Source of the DNA: Onchocerca volvulus
Lineage: Eukaryota > Nematoda > Chromadorea > Rhabditida > Onchocercidae
Assembly (NCBI GenBank): GCA_000499405.2
Contig: HG738138.1
Location: forward strand, 7,438,888 to 7,502,887
Length of the DNA stretch: 64,000 nucleotides
Direction of reading: 5' to 3'
Positions 34,401 through 46,152 of this stretch are shown here, in pieces. The stretch's first letter is position 1. Each line of letters opens with the position of its first letter. A model generated the notes under the pieces. The model was given only the letters and a program-made list of their open reading frames with translations, was not told the origin of the DNA and searched no databases. A program made the position numbers and the translations under genes.

Positions 34401-37028
34401 TCTTTTTTCGAATCAAAATTGCATAGAAAAATGCAGAAAGTATTCACAAAAAAATAAAAAAAAGGAAACGAACATTACTCATGATGATTACAGAGTGTGA
34501 ATCAGCTGTTGAACAATCAATGATGTAACTTGTATCTTCTTTGAGAAATCTAGCGACTGTTGGAGTTAACACAAGTCGTTTTGTGCCCAAACCTAGCTGT
34601 CCTTTATCATTCAGTCCAAATACTACGATCTGAAAAGCATTAGCAGGATTATATGCAATACTATAATCGAATGTGGAAGCAATACTAAATAAGATTTTAG
34701 AAAACGGATCCGTGAACAATCATTACAATTCACCACGGTTATTTATTACATCTGTCTTTTACATATACAATTTCTCTAAAAACAGAGTAAATAGTTTAAG
34801 TAATTGACAAAATTTTAAAACAATAGGTTAGGTAATGAATGAAAGCAGAAAAATGATAAACTGTTAAGAACAAAAAAAAGATGAAAACTTGTCCTAGGGC
34901 GACCTTTTTACGTGTGCATATGATCGAATGTGTCAGCCCAGCACAAACACAAACAATTGGCTCCCAAAATTTTATTCCCCGTATTTTGAACTGGTCTTTT
35001 TCATCTCCATGACCCAATTTCCCGTATCTCCCTAAACCACACGAAAATGCTTGTCCATCAATCAAGTAAATGGTATGGTACTTTCCAAAAGAAACCTGAA
35101 AATTGGTAGTATAAATGCTGCAAATCTGCTCTATCAACAAAAAAGAAGTGGCAATTCAATTCATTCTTTTTTTCGTAAGGACGAGAGCTACCGTTTTGCT
35201 TAACTGTGATGCAAGATCTGGCTTGATTTAAAATCCCTTCGATAGAAAAATCACTGAAAAATGAGTACTTGTGTAGCTTCTTTTCCAAAGCTGGGCTGAT
35301 CAAAGAACTGCACAGGAACAGGATATGTGGTACGCTTTCCATACATGACACCCAAAGACAGAGTGTCGTTGTCACCACAAACATAAATTCGTGCTATAAA
35401 AAACCATGAATAAATCTTACCACGATAGTTTGAAATGAAAAATAAACAACATCGTAAACATATGTAGATGTCAAAAAAACCGCTTCGGGATTGGGTGACA
35501 TTTTAATATCGTGATAAGAAAATACGTACTTCTCTGCCCAAACTCGAGTAATTAAAATTCTTCACCTCTTTTCGGTCTATTTGAAATCTTCTTCTACGAA
35601 TATTTCAGTGTGATATCCTCATCCAAATCAAATTTCCATGTCTTTCTGTTAAGAGAGAAATCTTACATAAGCAGTGTAATTTCTCGTTTTCCTCACGCTT
35701 TGCAAAACTTTTAAGAAATTCGTATGCATTAAATCCTCCAATGCCGCAATAAATACTAATATCGACATTGCGATAGAGTACAGCCAATGCCCGCAGGTGT
35801 CCTTTCATTGCGGCAAACTGTGCGGGTGTTAATCCCTCTAAAGTCTGCAGGAGTTGTCATTAAACAGTCATGAAAAAAAAAATAATTTGGAAGATAAGAT
35901 TACTTTACCATGGCTTCTTTGTAATCGAATACTTCGAGCAGAATTTCAAGAAGCTCAACAGAATTATAATATGCAGCCAAATGAAGACTTGAAAATGGCC
36001 AATGTGCTTTATCTGCTTTACAGATTGCCTGAACGCAGACCATAGCAATGGTCCGTATTTGAAGAGCTAGTTCATCGGAAACATAACCAAATTTGCTCAA
36101 ATCTGCTGAAACATACGTGAATGAAAGTGAATTCAAAGGAGAAACGAAACTAAGATTTTAATATTTTATGCTCGCTCTATGTGATACTATGCACCCTGAA
36201 AAACCAACTATAAATATTCTTTATTTGTACATCTTAACTTACTTAAATTAAGTCATTTTTGGAACTCTAATTAATTTAATTCGATTGATCAAAGCAGGTA
36301 AGAAAGGGAAAATTTTTCAGTATCCCAAATTATTAAAATGTATTTTAAATTTAAAATTTAAGAGCAGGTTTGTCTTCTCATGCTATATTATTTTTCATCA
36401 TACATTAAATATCAAATGAGCTAATGCTTCAAATAAGAAAAAAAAAAAAAAAAACAAGAGAAAAAGATATAAAATATACGTCTATGTCCAAAAAAACGAA
36501 GATTAAATAATATTAAATTAAATAGAATCGTACCCTGAATAAGCCCATATAAGCATCCCGACATGAATTTGTCGTCCGTATGCAATTTCTAGAATGAAAT
36601 GCCTTGATTCAGCTTAATTTATAAAGAATATTTTAACACTGAGCCACTTTTTCCTCGAACAAATAGATGATATAGTAGTTCACTTTCCCAGTTACTTTCC
36701 TTCATGCAAAATTCCCGTTAAATTATGCTTTAATTATGCTTTAGTTATTTCCCATTGCATTATGCTTTAACCATTTTCCACATCGTTAAAATGCTTTTAA
36801 ACAATGTCTACAATTAATCGAGATTTCCAGTGTAAGCTTACAATTAGTCGAGATTTCCAGTGTAACCGCTAATCGCTGATGATACAAGAAACAATTATCC
36901 AACAGATGTGTAGATAAAAATCAAAACCATCAAATTTATAAGTCATAAGTTAGTGGGAGGGAAAATAATTGCAAAGTATGACGACATACCGGATATTTTT
37001 TAGCGATTGTTTTCCACAAAGTATCCAT
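28485..37028 (-). CDS. IBTK-like protein: ankyrin, RCC1 and BTB segments
   Basis: IBTK proteins are CUL3 adaptors that also bind Tec-family kinase. Twenty-three exons were assembled, beginning 37028-36990, 36588-36534, 36105-35909, 35844-35667, 35393-35269, 35095-34904, 34629-34474, 34330-34169, and ending 30849-30599, 30532-30361, 30247-30036, 29951-29920, 29527-29359, 29028-28921, 28625-28485; about 1040 codons. The start MDTLWKTIAKKYP is followed by an ankyrin segment SSLHLAAYYNSVELLEILL (about 75-95). RCC1 blades follow: RIYVCGDNDTLSLG, CGLGRYGKLGHGDE, VFGLNDKGQLGLGTKR (about 158-285). A BTB-like part (ATVICMDENGEELGRYEIAL, about 587-606) continues to LRDLFGLARHL. Toward the C-terminus ISLSDILAE and SFAQIMEDE match IBTK tail motifs. 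Human IBTK is longer (about 1350). The exon ends at 33961 and 33395 and the exon 31068-31014 are weakly supported. The first BTB copy is diverged and the paralogue could differ. Confidence 0.72.
36811..36865 (+). repeat. Two direct 25-bp repeats, 30-bp period
   Basis: CAATTAATCGAGATTTCCAG plus TGTAA at 36811-36835 recurs with one change at 36841-36865. They lie in intron 1 of the IBTK-like gene, close to its promoter. Origin and function are unknown. Confidence 0.7.
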
Positions 37029-38133
37029 AAGTAAAATAAAACCAGAAATAATTCTTCTGAAATAACTTTTTTAGATAAAGACGTAATTATCTAGAACTCT
37101 ATCAATTCATTGAATGACAGATGTTACCAAGACACATAAACAGAAATAGAAAAATTCCAAGTCAGAATAATTTAAAATTATTGGTAATCACACGAAAACG
37201 AATCTTATTAATTTTCTCCGAAAGCAACGATAATTACAGCATGCAGTCCAACAAACTGCTAGCAAAAAATAAAGCAACAACAATGAACCCGGAATCTTCA
37301 GTTTATTTCAGAATAATTCTCGCCGCAATTTTCCGGCCCACAACTTACTTCTTTTCCTGTCGAATAGGTCAAAAGTCTCCACCACTGACAGACTGCACAA
37401 ATTACAAACTAAACTTAACCACAAAGCTCGCGCACGGCCTTCTCATACTGATCATTATGAACCATAGAATCTCGCTGTGCAATATCGCGTGAAGATTCAC
37501 ATCACCATCCATCGTGTGATCTGGTGATTACCAATCAATCGATCAATGATACGGACGTGATGGCAGTTCATAGACTCGATGGCGACTCATTACTTTCCAG
37601 TAATAACGCACGACTAGGTTTGCTTTTAGTGAATTCTCTGTTAAATCTGGTCCTTCAGCACTCTTTTTAGTGATATACGTTATTGTCTTTCGTGATATCA
37701 TAACTATTTATGCCGATTTCACATTTTTCTTTTATCGAAATCTTCAGGCTCACGCTGCTACTCTCCGAAATTAAATGGAATTTTATGGATACATAGGAAG
37801 TGTCTGATTCAGATGCCCGACATTTAGACCTTGCTTTACCATTTAGTACATTGCTTATGAAAGGTATTTGTACCACTATGAATAAAATTCTCGTGCCTTC
37901 AAAAACCAGCTACTATCCTTTAGCTGTTATTTCTTGTATCCATGGCAACGGTTTGTGCGTCGGCTCTTAATTACGAATTTACACTCCCTGAAAGATTAAC
38001 ATCCTCTAAATCCTCTAAATCCACCGGTAGATAGTGTAAGAATATGATTTTTTTATGATAGTGATATGTCCTGCAATAACGCCAATGGTTTGTTAATTTT
38101 CATTCTAATCCGACCTTTTTTTCTAGGAGAACG
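37029..38133. other. Shared divergent promoter region
   Basis: About 1.1 kb between the start of the IBTK-like gene (minus) and the start of the MXRA7-like gene (plus). An open plus-strand frame at 37121-37492 has no splice support or family resemblance and is probably fortuitous. It likely holds promoters for both genes. Confidence 0.45.
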
Positions 38134-39664
38134 ATGCATACATTTGAAGATTATGATGATAACTTGTATAATCCAGACACAATCATGCATTCGTTACCAC
38201 CTTACAACTATGCTAACTTTTTTCAAGAATATCCCAAAATATGTCTCATCATAGCTGCGTTTTGTACTATTGTAGTTTCGATGTATTTCTGGGGATTGTT
38301 CCAGATACGGCGAAAAGGTATGCTATTATTCATAGTTCTGTGCAGTTGCATTCGCATGAATTTTGCATTTCAATATCATTCCATTTTCTCAGCAGTTTTG
38401 GATACTGTTTGATGACAAATGATCTATTTTGAGGTAATAAGTTTCGAGAAAGTGAATAACCTATATTTTATTATAATATATTATGGTTTACATTTCAGAA
38501 TTCTGGAAGTTACCTTTTTTATAGGCAGTGAGAGATAAGATACTTAGCGAAATGTCATCACACAAAAAAAAAATAGAGCTGTTATATAATTAAGGGAAGC
38601 AAGGCCCAATTTTGAATGAGAAAAATTAAGGTTTTTCTAGTCCAATTTATGCACTGCTTTCCCCATGCGTAGAAAACATGTTTCTTCTCACTACACTGGT
38701 GTGTTTCAGAACAACTTGATAACACTGTACTTAACGGTCGGTTCAGCTCTTCAGTTTTAAACAAGGTTCATCAGAGAATTACGGACAAAAACGCAGATGC
38801 GACGAAAGTGGGTTTTTCATTGTATTTTATTTTTCATATTCTATTAGTGAATCACTGAAGAAAAAAAAACACATCCCAGCACATTACAGTCAGGAGTCAT
38901 TTTTTGAAATGAGTGGATGTTGTTTTCGGAGAATTATTGATTATTAAGAAATTGCGAAGAAATTCTGCGAAATCCAAGTCGCAGCACTTTTTTCTTTTTT
39001 TATAAATTTTCAGCTGATCGGTCATTGTCATTTCTATACATGTTTGCGGTTATGACACAGTATTTGATACGATGTATTTACTAGAACTTAATTAATGCTC
39101 TTTGCTATGTTGGTTCTTCCAATTTTTAGGATCTTATTTTTGGAATATTTGATGAATAGCATGAAATAATACGTTCCAGTTTTCGTGTGGCAAGGAATCC
39201 TTCAAGTCTGAAACATGCAATAATTTCCATGACGACGAACGGAATGAAGTAGTTGCCCCATTTAACGAATTATATGGGAAGTTAGCAACAGCAAAATTAC
39301 TGGCTAAAGCTAAAAAACTGGAAAATTCTATGACTGAGGAAGAGCGAAAAGAGGTACCTTTAGTTACTCGTAAATTTTTATGAAATTCTAGGCAAAATAA
39401 GTGGAAGTAAAGCAAATGTAGAAGGCTGTATGCAAATGAAAGTTTACCTTCCACAGTTTGCCTGTTACTTTCATTTATTATGATTTCCAGATCCAAAAAT
39501 TTCATAATTTTCCTGGTTACAGTTGGCTTTAAAATTTGTAGGAGCAGTTAATACAGCAAAAGCAGTTGGAGTCAATATGCGAAATGATCATGCAACAGCC
39601 AGAAAAGTTTGGTTTGCATAATAAATCAGAAATCACGGAGCAAATGAAATTATATTCAGTATGA
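38134..39664 (+). CDS. Small single-pass membrane protein with MXRA7-like C-terminus
   Basis: Four exons (38134-38317, 38710-38807, 39180-39353, 39542-39664) join in phase to 192 codons. A hydrophobic segment at residues 36-56 (ICLIIAAFCTIVVSMYFWGLF) is followed by RRK, so the long C-terminus is probably cytosolic. A short lysine-rich stretch with LLAKAKKLEN leads to SMTEEERKEEQLIQQKQLE, then EKFGLHNKSEITEQMKLYS at the end. This order (acidic start, EEQ helix, phenylalanine-glycine, EEQLRMY-like end) resembles the conserved tail of matrix-remodelling-associated protein 7, a poorly understood membrane protein. The ATG follows a strong acceptor (TTTTTTCTAG, ending 38126), fitting a trans-spliced 5' end. 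It is divergent from the IBTK-like gene. The model is solid; the family name is tentative and the function unknown. Confidence 0.75.
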
Positions 39665-40154
39665 ATGATGGTCATCTGATCCCAGTTTCCTTGTCCTATT
39701 CAAATATCTTCTTTTATCCCCACTTTTCTTTTTCACTTTCAATCCAAAACTCAAATTTTCCTCAGACAAATGTTTGATAATTTTCCTGTAGATAATCTGT
39801 AGATAATTTTGTAGATAATTTTTCAGAATTCATTAACTTTAGAAAAATTGTTGAGTTAATGATCTTCTTTGAATGTTCGTGCTTTAGGATGAGATGTAAT
39901 GTGAATATCAACTATATGCATGATTCATTTTATATTACTTCGAACATATCAGTGATCGAAACAGTGACTAGACTTTTGTGGTAGTGAATAATCATTTTAC
40001 ATAAATTGCTAATTTTCTTAATATATTGTTCTGCTAGCAACCGTTGTACTGTGTATGATGCCACAAAATTTTGAAAAATAGTTATATGAATAGGAAATGT
40101 ATGAGAAATACAATAATTGGTCGTGATTTTTCGGCAATAATTTCATAATTGAGT

Positions 40155-40155
<1 letters not shown>

Positions 40156-40185
<30 letters not shown>
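40156..40185 (+). repeat. Poly-T tract (about 30 bases)
   Basis: An uninterrupted T homopolymer. It could be the reverse of a poly-A tail from an old retroposition, but no flanking gene body or target duplication was recognised. Confidence 0.9.
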
Positions 40186-40186
<1 letters not shown>

Positions 40187-41109
40187 TTATATGAGATTGG
40201 ATAGGTTTAGTTTCTAATATTTAATGAGATTAGTGATTCTTGGGCATAGACATACTTCGAACAGGATATATAGAAAATTTACAACAAATTTCGTATTACT
40301 TTAAAGAAATTTAGGCTTCCTAGTCCACTTAACTTTCTATCTGTTATTTCTATCGATATAACATTCTCAGTATTTAGATTTCAAGCGTGCAACTAAACAA
40401 GAATCCAAAAGTTGGATAACTAGAAGGAGTCTGTAGGTCTGAAAAATAATTTTGTGCGTAAAATTATTACATTTTAGCACAGCTTTTCATTAATTTTTTT
40501 TAGCACAAACTACGTTTTTTGTTTAATAACAGTTGCTACAATTGTCATCTTTAAAAATTTCTTTAACATTTCGCTAATGAGGAAAGTACGTTCTGATATC
40601 TGTATTCATTTTGATCCTCTTATTAAAATGTCTCGGCTCAAAAATAAATGTTCGAAGTATTGGGCGTTGTTTTACATATTTCTCGACTTTTCAACCTATT
40701 TATTAGATTCATTTCGGAGAAGTAAATGTGTTATACTTTTAGATACAAGTTTAGACATTACTTGGTAAATACAGGAAAGGAGAAGGATGAATAAACAAAT
40801 GTAGATGGCATATATCTTATGCTCTTTTATGTAGTAGTTTTTGATTCTGAAAAAATTCAAATAGATGTATCTCTTTTCTGTCTTTTTCAAAAGCTAGAAG
40901 ATGGAGAAATCATTCATGAAGTGCACTGAATATGGCTAGAGAAAAAAATATGGTTGCCAGGAAGCAAGAAGGTGGAGAATAGCGACCAACATACTTTCTA
41001 AACTTGTTTTATAGTAGTTCCTGGTTGTCCAGCACATTCAATGCAATGCTGTGAAATGAAATTAGTTTTTTAGATCTAATTTTTATAATTTATATTCTCC
41101 TGAACACTC

Positions 41110-41334
41110 TCATCTACCCCGAATTTTCGAGAGCAATGTTTTATCATTCCTATTTGTTGCAAGTAATTTGTCAAGAATGACCAAAGAAACATTTTCATTA
41201 CCTTCATTCTCCATAATTAATGATATCGCTTGTGCTTCTTCCTCTCTAGAGGCACAAGCTTCGGCAAAAGATCTTTTCAAAAGATCGATCTTTATTGTTT
41301 TTATTTTAGACTCAGAATGAAAATCATCAGTCAT
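41110..41334 (-). CDS. Unrecognised small ORF (about 74 residues)
   Basis: Open minus-strand frame starting MTDDFHSESKIKTIKIDLLK and continuing with an acidic, Ala/Glu-rich stretch (ACASREEEAQAISL) to a TGA at 41110. An upstream ATG at 41352 is also in frame. A possible acceptor (TTGCCTTCAG) lies about 27 bp before that ATG. The composition looks more protein-like than neighbouring frames, with amphipathic helix potential, but no family is recognised. It may be one exon of a larger gene, since a GTAGAT donor overlaps the end. Confidence 0.3.
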   Translation of the reverse strand: MTDDFHSESKIKTIKIDLLKRSFAEACASREEEAQAISLIMENEGNENVSLVILDKLLATNRNDKTLLSKIRGR

Positions 41335-42148
41335 GATTGTTGAATCATACACACTTTTTACGTAATTTTTTTTCTGAAGGCAATGTTTATATAGTGTTTT
41401 TACGTAATATTTTTCAGTTAATTAAACCATACACTAATAGGTCAATCTGCGAGTTAAATAAACGGAACAGTTTGGTGGCACTTTTTTCAGGTTTAATATT
41501 ACACTGAATGATCTACAGCATCAATCAAATTATTGGACAAGTGATATGAGTGTTCTGAATCTGCAATGGTAAAACTTATAATAAAGTAAAAATAATCCAT
41601 TCTTCCGGTGTTGCTGCTGCTGTTTTAATTCACTTCAGAACAAGATTACAGACTGATGAAAGCAAATAGGCCAGTCGAATTGATTAGTGAGTGTGAGTTA
41701 ATATAAATTTTACAGTACAAAAGAGCTTATTCAAAAGTGCATTTAAAATGTATTAGCACAACGCTCAACAGCAACTAAACTGAATATAGTAATTGCTGCT
41801 ATTTGATTGATGTTTAGTCAAATTGATATAGATTTTAATTATTAGCAAAAGGATTGGTAAAATAATGACGACTATATTCCAGCTTAAATTGGTGTTAATA
41901 TTTCGACCATGTTTCATTACTTTTTTTTTTTTCTTCAATTTCTTGCATTTTTTGCACATTTATTTCGACAGATCAAAAGAGTCACATACTGGTAAGTAAC
42001 ACAAGAAAAAATTTGATAAAAAAAACTTTGCACAAATCGGAACCTGTAGTCTCATCAAGTAAAAGCGAACTGATTCATCTAATCATATTTTTTACGCCTT
42101 TTGGATAAACGAGATATGCGATAACGAATACAAATTTTAGCAGCAGTA

Positions 42149-42352
42149 ATGCATCTGCGGTATTTATATCTTCTTAGCATATGTATTATTTCATTTGTGA
42201 AAGTAGAGGAGAAATCGGAAATAAAAAAAATCTTCGGTTATGTTATACTCAAGCATCCCAAAGAATTAAGTCCTCCAAAAGTTTTTCCATTCATAAAGCG
42301 TAAACCTCAAAACATTAGAATTACACTGAAAAACCACTGTTATCTTGGATGA
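42149..42352 (+). CDS. Possible small secreted protein (67 residues)
   Basis: The frame starts MHLRYLYLLSICIISFVKVE, which has the shape of a signal peptide (basic start, hydrophobic core). It is followed by a basic, proline-containing stretch with KRK and ends CYLG before TGA. A good acceptor (AAATTTTAG, ending 42140) lies 8 bp before the ATG, as expected for a trans-spliced message. The length is only slightly above chance for this composition, and no family was recognised. It might be a first exon. Confidence 0.3.
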   Translation: MHLRYLYLLSICIISFVKVEEKSEIKKIFGYVILKHPKELSPPKVFPFIKRKPQNIRITLKNHCYLG

Positions 42353-45300
42353 GTCCAGAAGTGATAAAAGTCTACAAAAGTAATTTTTCATGGAATTACT
42401 TTGAATATATTGAATGGTTCATACCAAACAGTATTTCAGCGTTTGAAGAAAGGAGAAGTGGTGGTGAAGGAGGATTAAGAAGAAAAGGCTTGGGAAAAGA
42501 CAAGAGAAAAATTTATTGACGGTACGTTAGTCAAGTAAAACGTGATAATGACGTATGCTTATCAGTAAAAGATTCAGAAGTCCCAAAGCCAGTTTACTGA
42601 AATTTTTGTGAATGCGTCAGATTTTTTTTGCCGTCATCTCTTGCATAATGTGACTCCATTTAATCGTTTTAATGCGTATTTCTTGCTTTATGTTTTGGCC
42701 AATAATTTATTAGGTGCTATTTATTCTACACCTATTTTTGATCAAGAAGATGATGTTGGGAAAAAAATTAATCTCGAACAGTTTTGTCAATGAGTTAGTT
42801 CAAAATGGATCGTGTAATAACAGAAGTCTTAAATATTTGCAACTTATTTACCTGGAAATACTTGCGAACAAATAGTTCAGTCTTGACTCAAGAATTTTTG
42901 CTGAGGTGAATGTCGTACTGGCTCCTCATCGAACGTTGGTAGTGACCACTTAAGGACAATCATTAAACCTGATTCTCTTTAAACTATATGAAAGTTATCG
43001 AAAAACTCAGCGTCAGATTTTTTCTTGATTGCATTCAAAGAAAATCGAGAAGATGGAAAAGCTTATGAATGACTGCCTTATGACTGAGTCAATAATCGAA
43101 AAATGTTGCTTCCAAATGTCGTCTCCTCTTGTTGTCGTAAAAAATCGAAACAATTTTAGCATAAATATGTTCAAATAAATAAAGTATTGCATTGCAGAAA
43201 TTTTCTTAAACGATTCATCGCTTACAATGAATATAAATGAATGTTCCGATGTGATATCCAATTCTCATCTGTCTCCGATTATCAAGCTTCTCTTCAATAG
43301 GAAATAACGAGAACTAATTCACATGCAAATGCTTCGGTCATATAATCTAGCTTATACACAATGTTGGGAATATGATAATGCAACTTCCAATATAAAAAGA
43401 TTGCCATTGTTTGGAGAGTAAGAATTTTTCACTGAGAACGGGAATCGGCAACTCAACGATCAATATTCTTCAATTCAACTCCATCATTCATCCTTCATCA
43501 GGCAATCTCCCAACAAATATCCCTTCTATTAACAATCAAGAACACCTTATGTCCCAACTTTCGAGCGGTATTCATAACAATTATCGAAACTACAAGCGTT
43601 TAAATTGTCGTAGTTTTTGTAACTTAACCCTAACACTTTATTAATGTAATTAACTCTAACATAATTTTGTAACATATTTCAAATCTGAGGCCTATGAGAA
43701 TCCAATCATGGAGAAACAAAGAATGTGGAACAAATTACGAATCAAATGCAAAACACTCACTCAGAAAATATAGCATTTTAGGTGCGGATAAGAAATATGC
43801 TTGGAAGATATGGAATGGCAGCATTTTTAATATATAACTTTAACTTTTTCAAGGTGATCCGTTTGAAAACGATCAAGAATGAATATCAGCACATTACATC
43901 GGCTGTGACACTGCCACATGTTATATGCATGCTAGCATGTATCTGAAAAGGCTGAAAGCGACAAACAGAATGTCAAAAATGTTCGCATTTTTTCAACTTT
44001 TTTTTTTTGTTTTAAATTAGAGTTTAACAAGATGATACGAAGTGTAGCAGTTATTTAATATTTCATCTTGAAAATTTGATATTTCTTTTAATTGCTGTGA
44101 CTATGCTGAACTCATAGAAACGTTAACATTTCAGTGGAAAGGGCAAGGATAAGGAAGAGAAGAAGAATGAAGAGGTGTCTTTCTCATATTTTCTTAATAA
44201 AGCATCAGAAAGTAAATTAAATCAAACAGATCTTGTAAACATCTTCAATTAAGCAAATCTAGTCCCAACGTATTACTTTTAGCTACTTTGTCAAAAGCTG
44301 AATTCAAACTATAATTTTCTGCTTTTCAAATTATCAAAATTCATGTTTCTAAATGTCGTCTAAGGTCGAATAGTATGCCAGTAAAAACATTCAAGTGATG
44401 TATAATTAGAACCAAAATTAGGCTGACTTCGTCAAGTTCGGTTAATCATGAAGAAGAAACATCATACAAAATATGCTTAGGATTCCTGAGACCCTTTTAA
44501 TCACCCTATACTTTTAGGCTGAAAAATGTTTAAATCCAATTTTAAATGGAATGTATTCTGAACTGAATTCAACATTGGTCATTTCAGTGTCCACATGAAA
44601 GGACTGAAGAATCTATGACCACCATTCTACTTCCCATCACCTTTCCCTCGGTTTGAAGTGAAAGATTTTAATCTTGTTCGTGGTGTCCAGAAGATGACTC
44701 TACTAACCTTACCAAATATAAATCCGCTAAATAGCTTGTCAGCGGAATCCAAACATGTTTAAAGACGCTAAACACAACCGATCCCAATGGATTTTCGAAT
44801 GTAATTCCTTCCGTCAAATCAGGATCTTCTGATTTGAATTTAGTAAGATAAACTTTAAATCACACCTGTCGAAAAATGTGCCAATATCAAATTTTCTACG
44901 AGATTTTTGAATGTCTCCAGTCATCACAATGAAACTTAAAAATCTTTCGGCGTTGCATTCAAAAATCATTTGAAACATAAAATTTATTCAAAATCGCGAT
45001 TACAAATAGTAATTAAAAGATGCGGCAAAATGCTTAAGTATAATTTGATCATGTAACGTATGGTACGCAAAATAGGAAAAAAAATGCTACAAATTATCTT
45101 CAAATTAAAAAGTAGAAGAGCACAACAATCACAGAAAAAGAACGATAAAACTGCGAGAATTTTGGAGATATCGAATGAGAATATATTCATAGTCCGTTAT
45201 ATTCTATCGGCAGGTTAATTTTAAGGGAAAATTAATAATAAAATGCATTTAAGGAAAACTCAAAAGCCTGAAAACTCCCAGAATAATTCTATAAGAAATT

Positions 45301-46152
45301 GTTCTTCTCAATAAATGTGATTTCAACACAATTTACCGAAATTTTAAAGCACATTTCAAGATTTCGATAAACCATACCAAAATAACTATTGAGTTTCCAA
45401 AAAATTATCGCTTCTGAGGCCTAACGAAAAAAAGTCCTATATAATTCACAGGATTTCATGAAAACAGATGGACAAAAAAATTATTAAGTACTAAAACCTG
45501 AGAAGCGATGTGCCATGTTGATTATCAAGTTGATAAAAAGAATTGCCTGTTACAAATTACCACAACAATTAATGATAAAATATAACACAAATAAATGTAT
45601 AAAAAAGAAGGATGCACTCCATCCCCAGAGTCGCAGCTCTGAAAATTTTCTCACGAAATAGCCATTAATAATAGCAGGAATTATATCAAAATAGTAACAA
45701 GAAACCGCGGAATGAAACACTGGAGCAAAGGAATCAGTATCCGCAGGTGTGTCGCACTATGATACATTTTAATTTTCTCTATGGAAATTTATCAATCATT
45801 TTACTGAATTCTCAACGAAAATGTTTCGAAAATCCAAAGTGTTTTGAATCCAATTACGAAAACCCAAGAGAATTATAAAGATGCAATAATGAAGAACGAA
45901 AAAACTGGATACAATTTAATGCCAAAAACATTAAAAAAATACACTTTGAAAAGCATTGAAATACGGGATGATTATCTTCAGATTGACAAAAATCAGTGAT
46001 TTTTGGGAAAATAAAAATAATCTGCCTCCTTTCAGCAATCTTACTTCGTTACGTGCGAAGTAATCCCATAAAAGTGACTCAGCCCTTTCCAAACGTCCAG
46101 AAAACTTTCTAAGAAACATCTATGCTTTGGACTTGAAATTAAACCCAGAAAT

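Larger units (their letters stand above)
39665..46152. other. Gene-poor region between the MXRA7-like gene and apl-1
   Basis: About 6.5 kb. It contains the 3' UTRs of both flanking convergent genes, a 30-base poly-T, and two weak small ORF candidates (41110-41334 minus, 42149-42352 plus). A frame at 42584-42793 preceded by CCCAAAGCCAG looks slightly exon-like but has no identity. Nothing else is supported. Confidence 0.45.

Noticed and set aside
37121..37492. 123-codon plus-strand frame in the divergent promoter region
   Set aside because: No splice sites, no domain and random composition; the genes on either side have well-supported starts.
40156..40185. Poly-T as the tail of a retroposed gene
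   Set aside because: No intron-less gene copy or target-site duplication found beside it.
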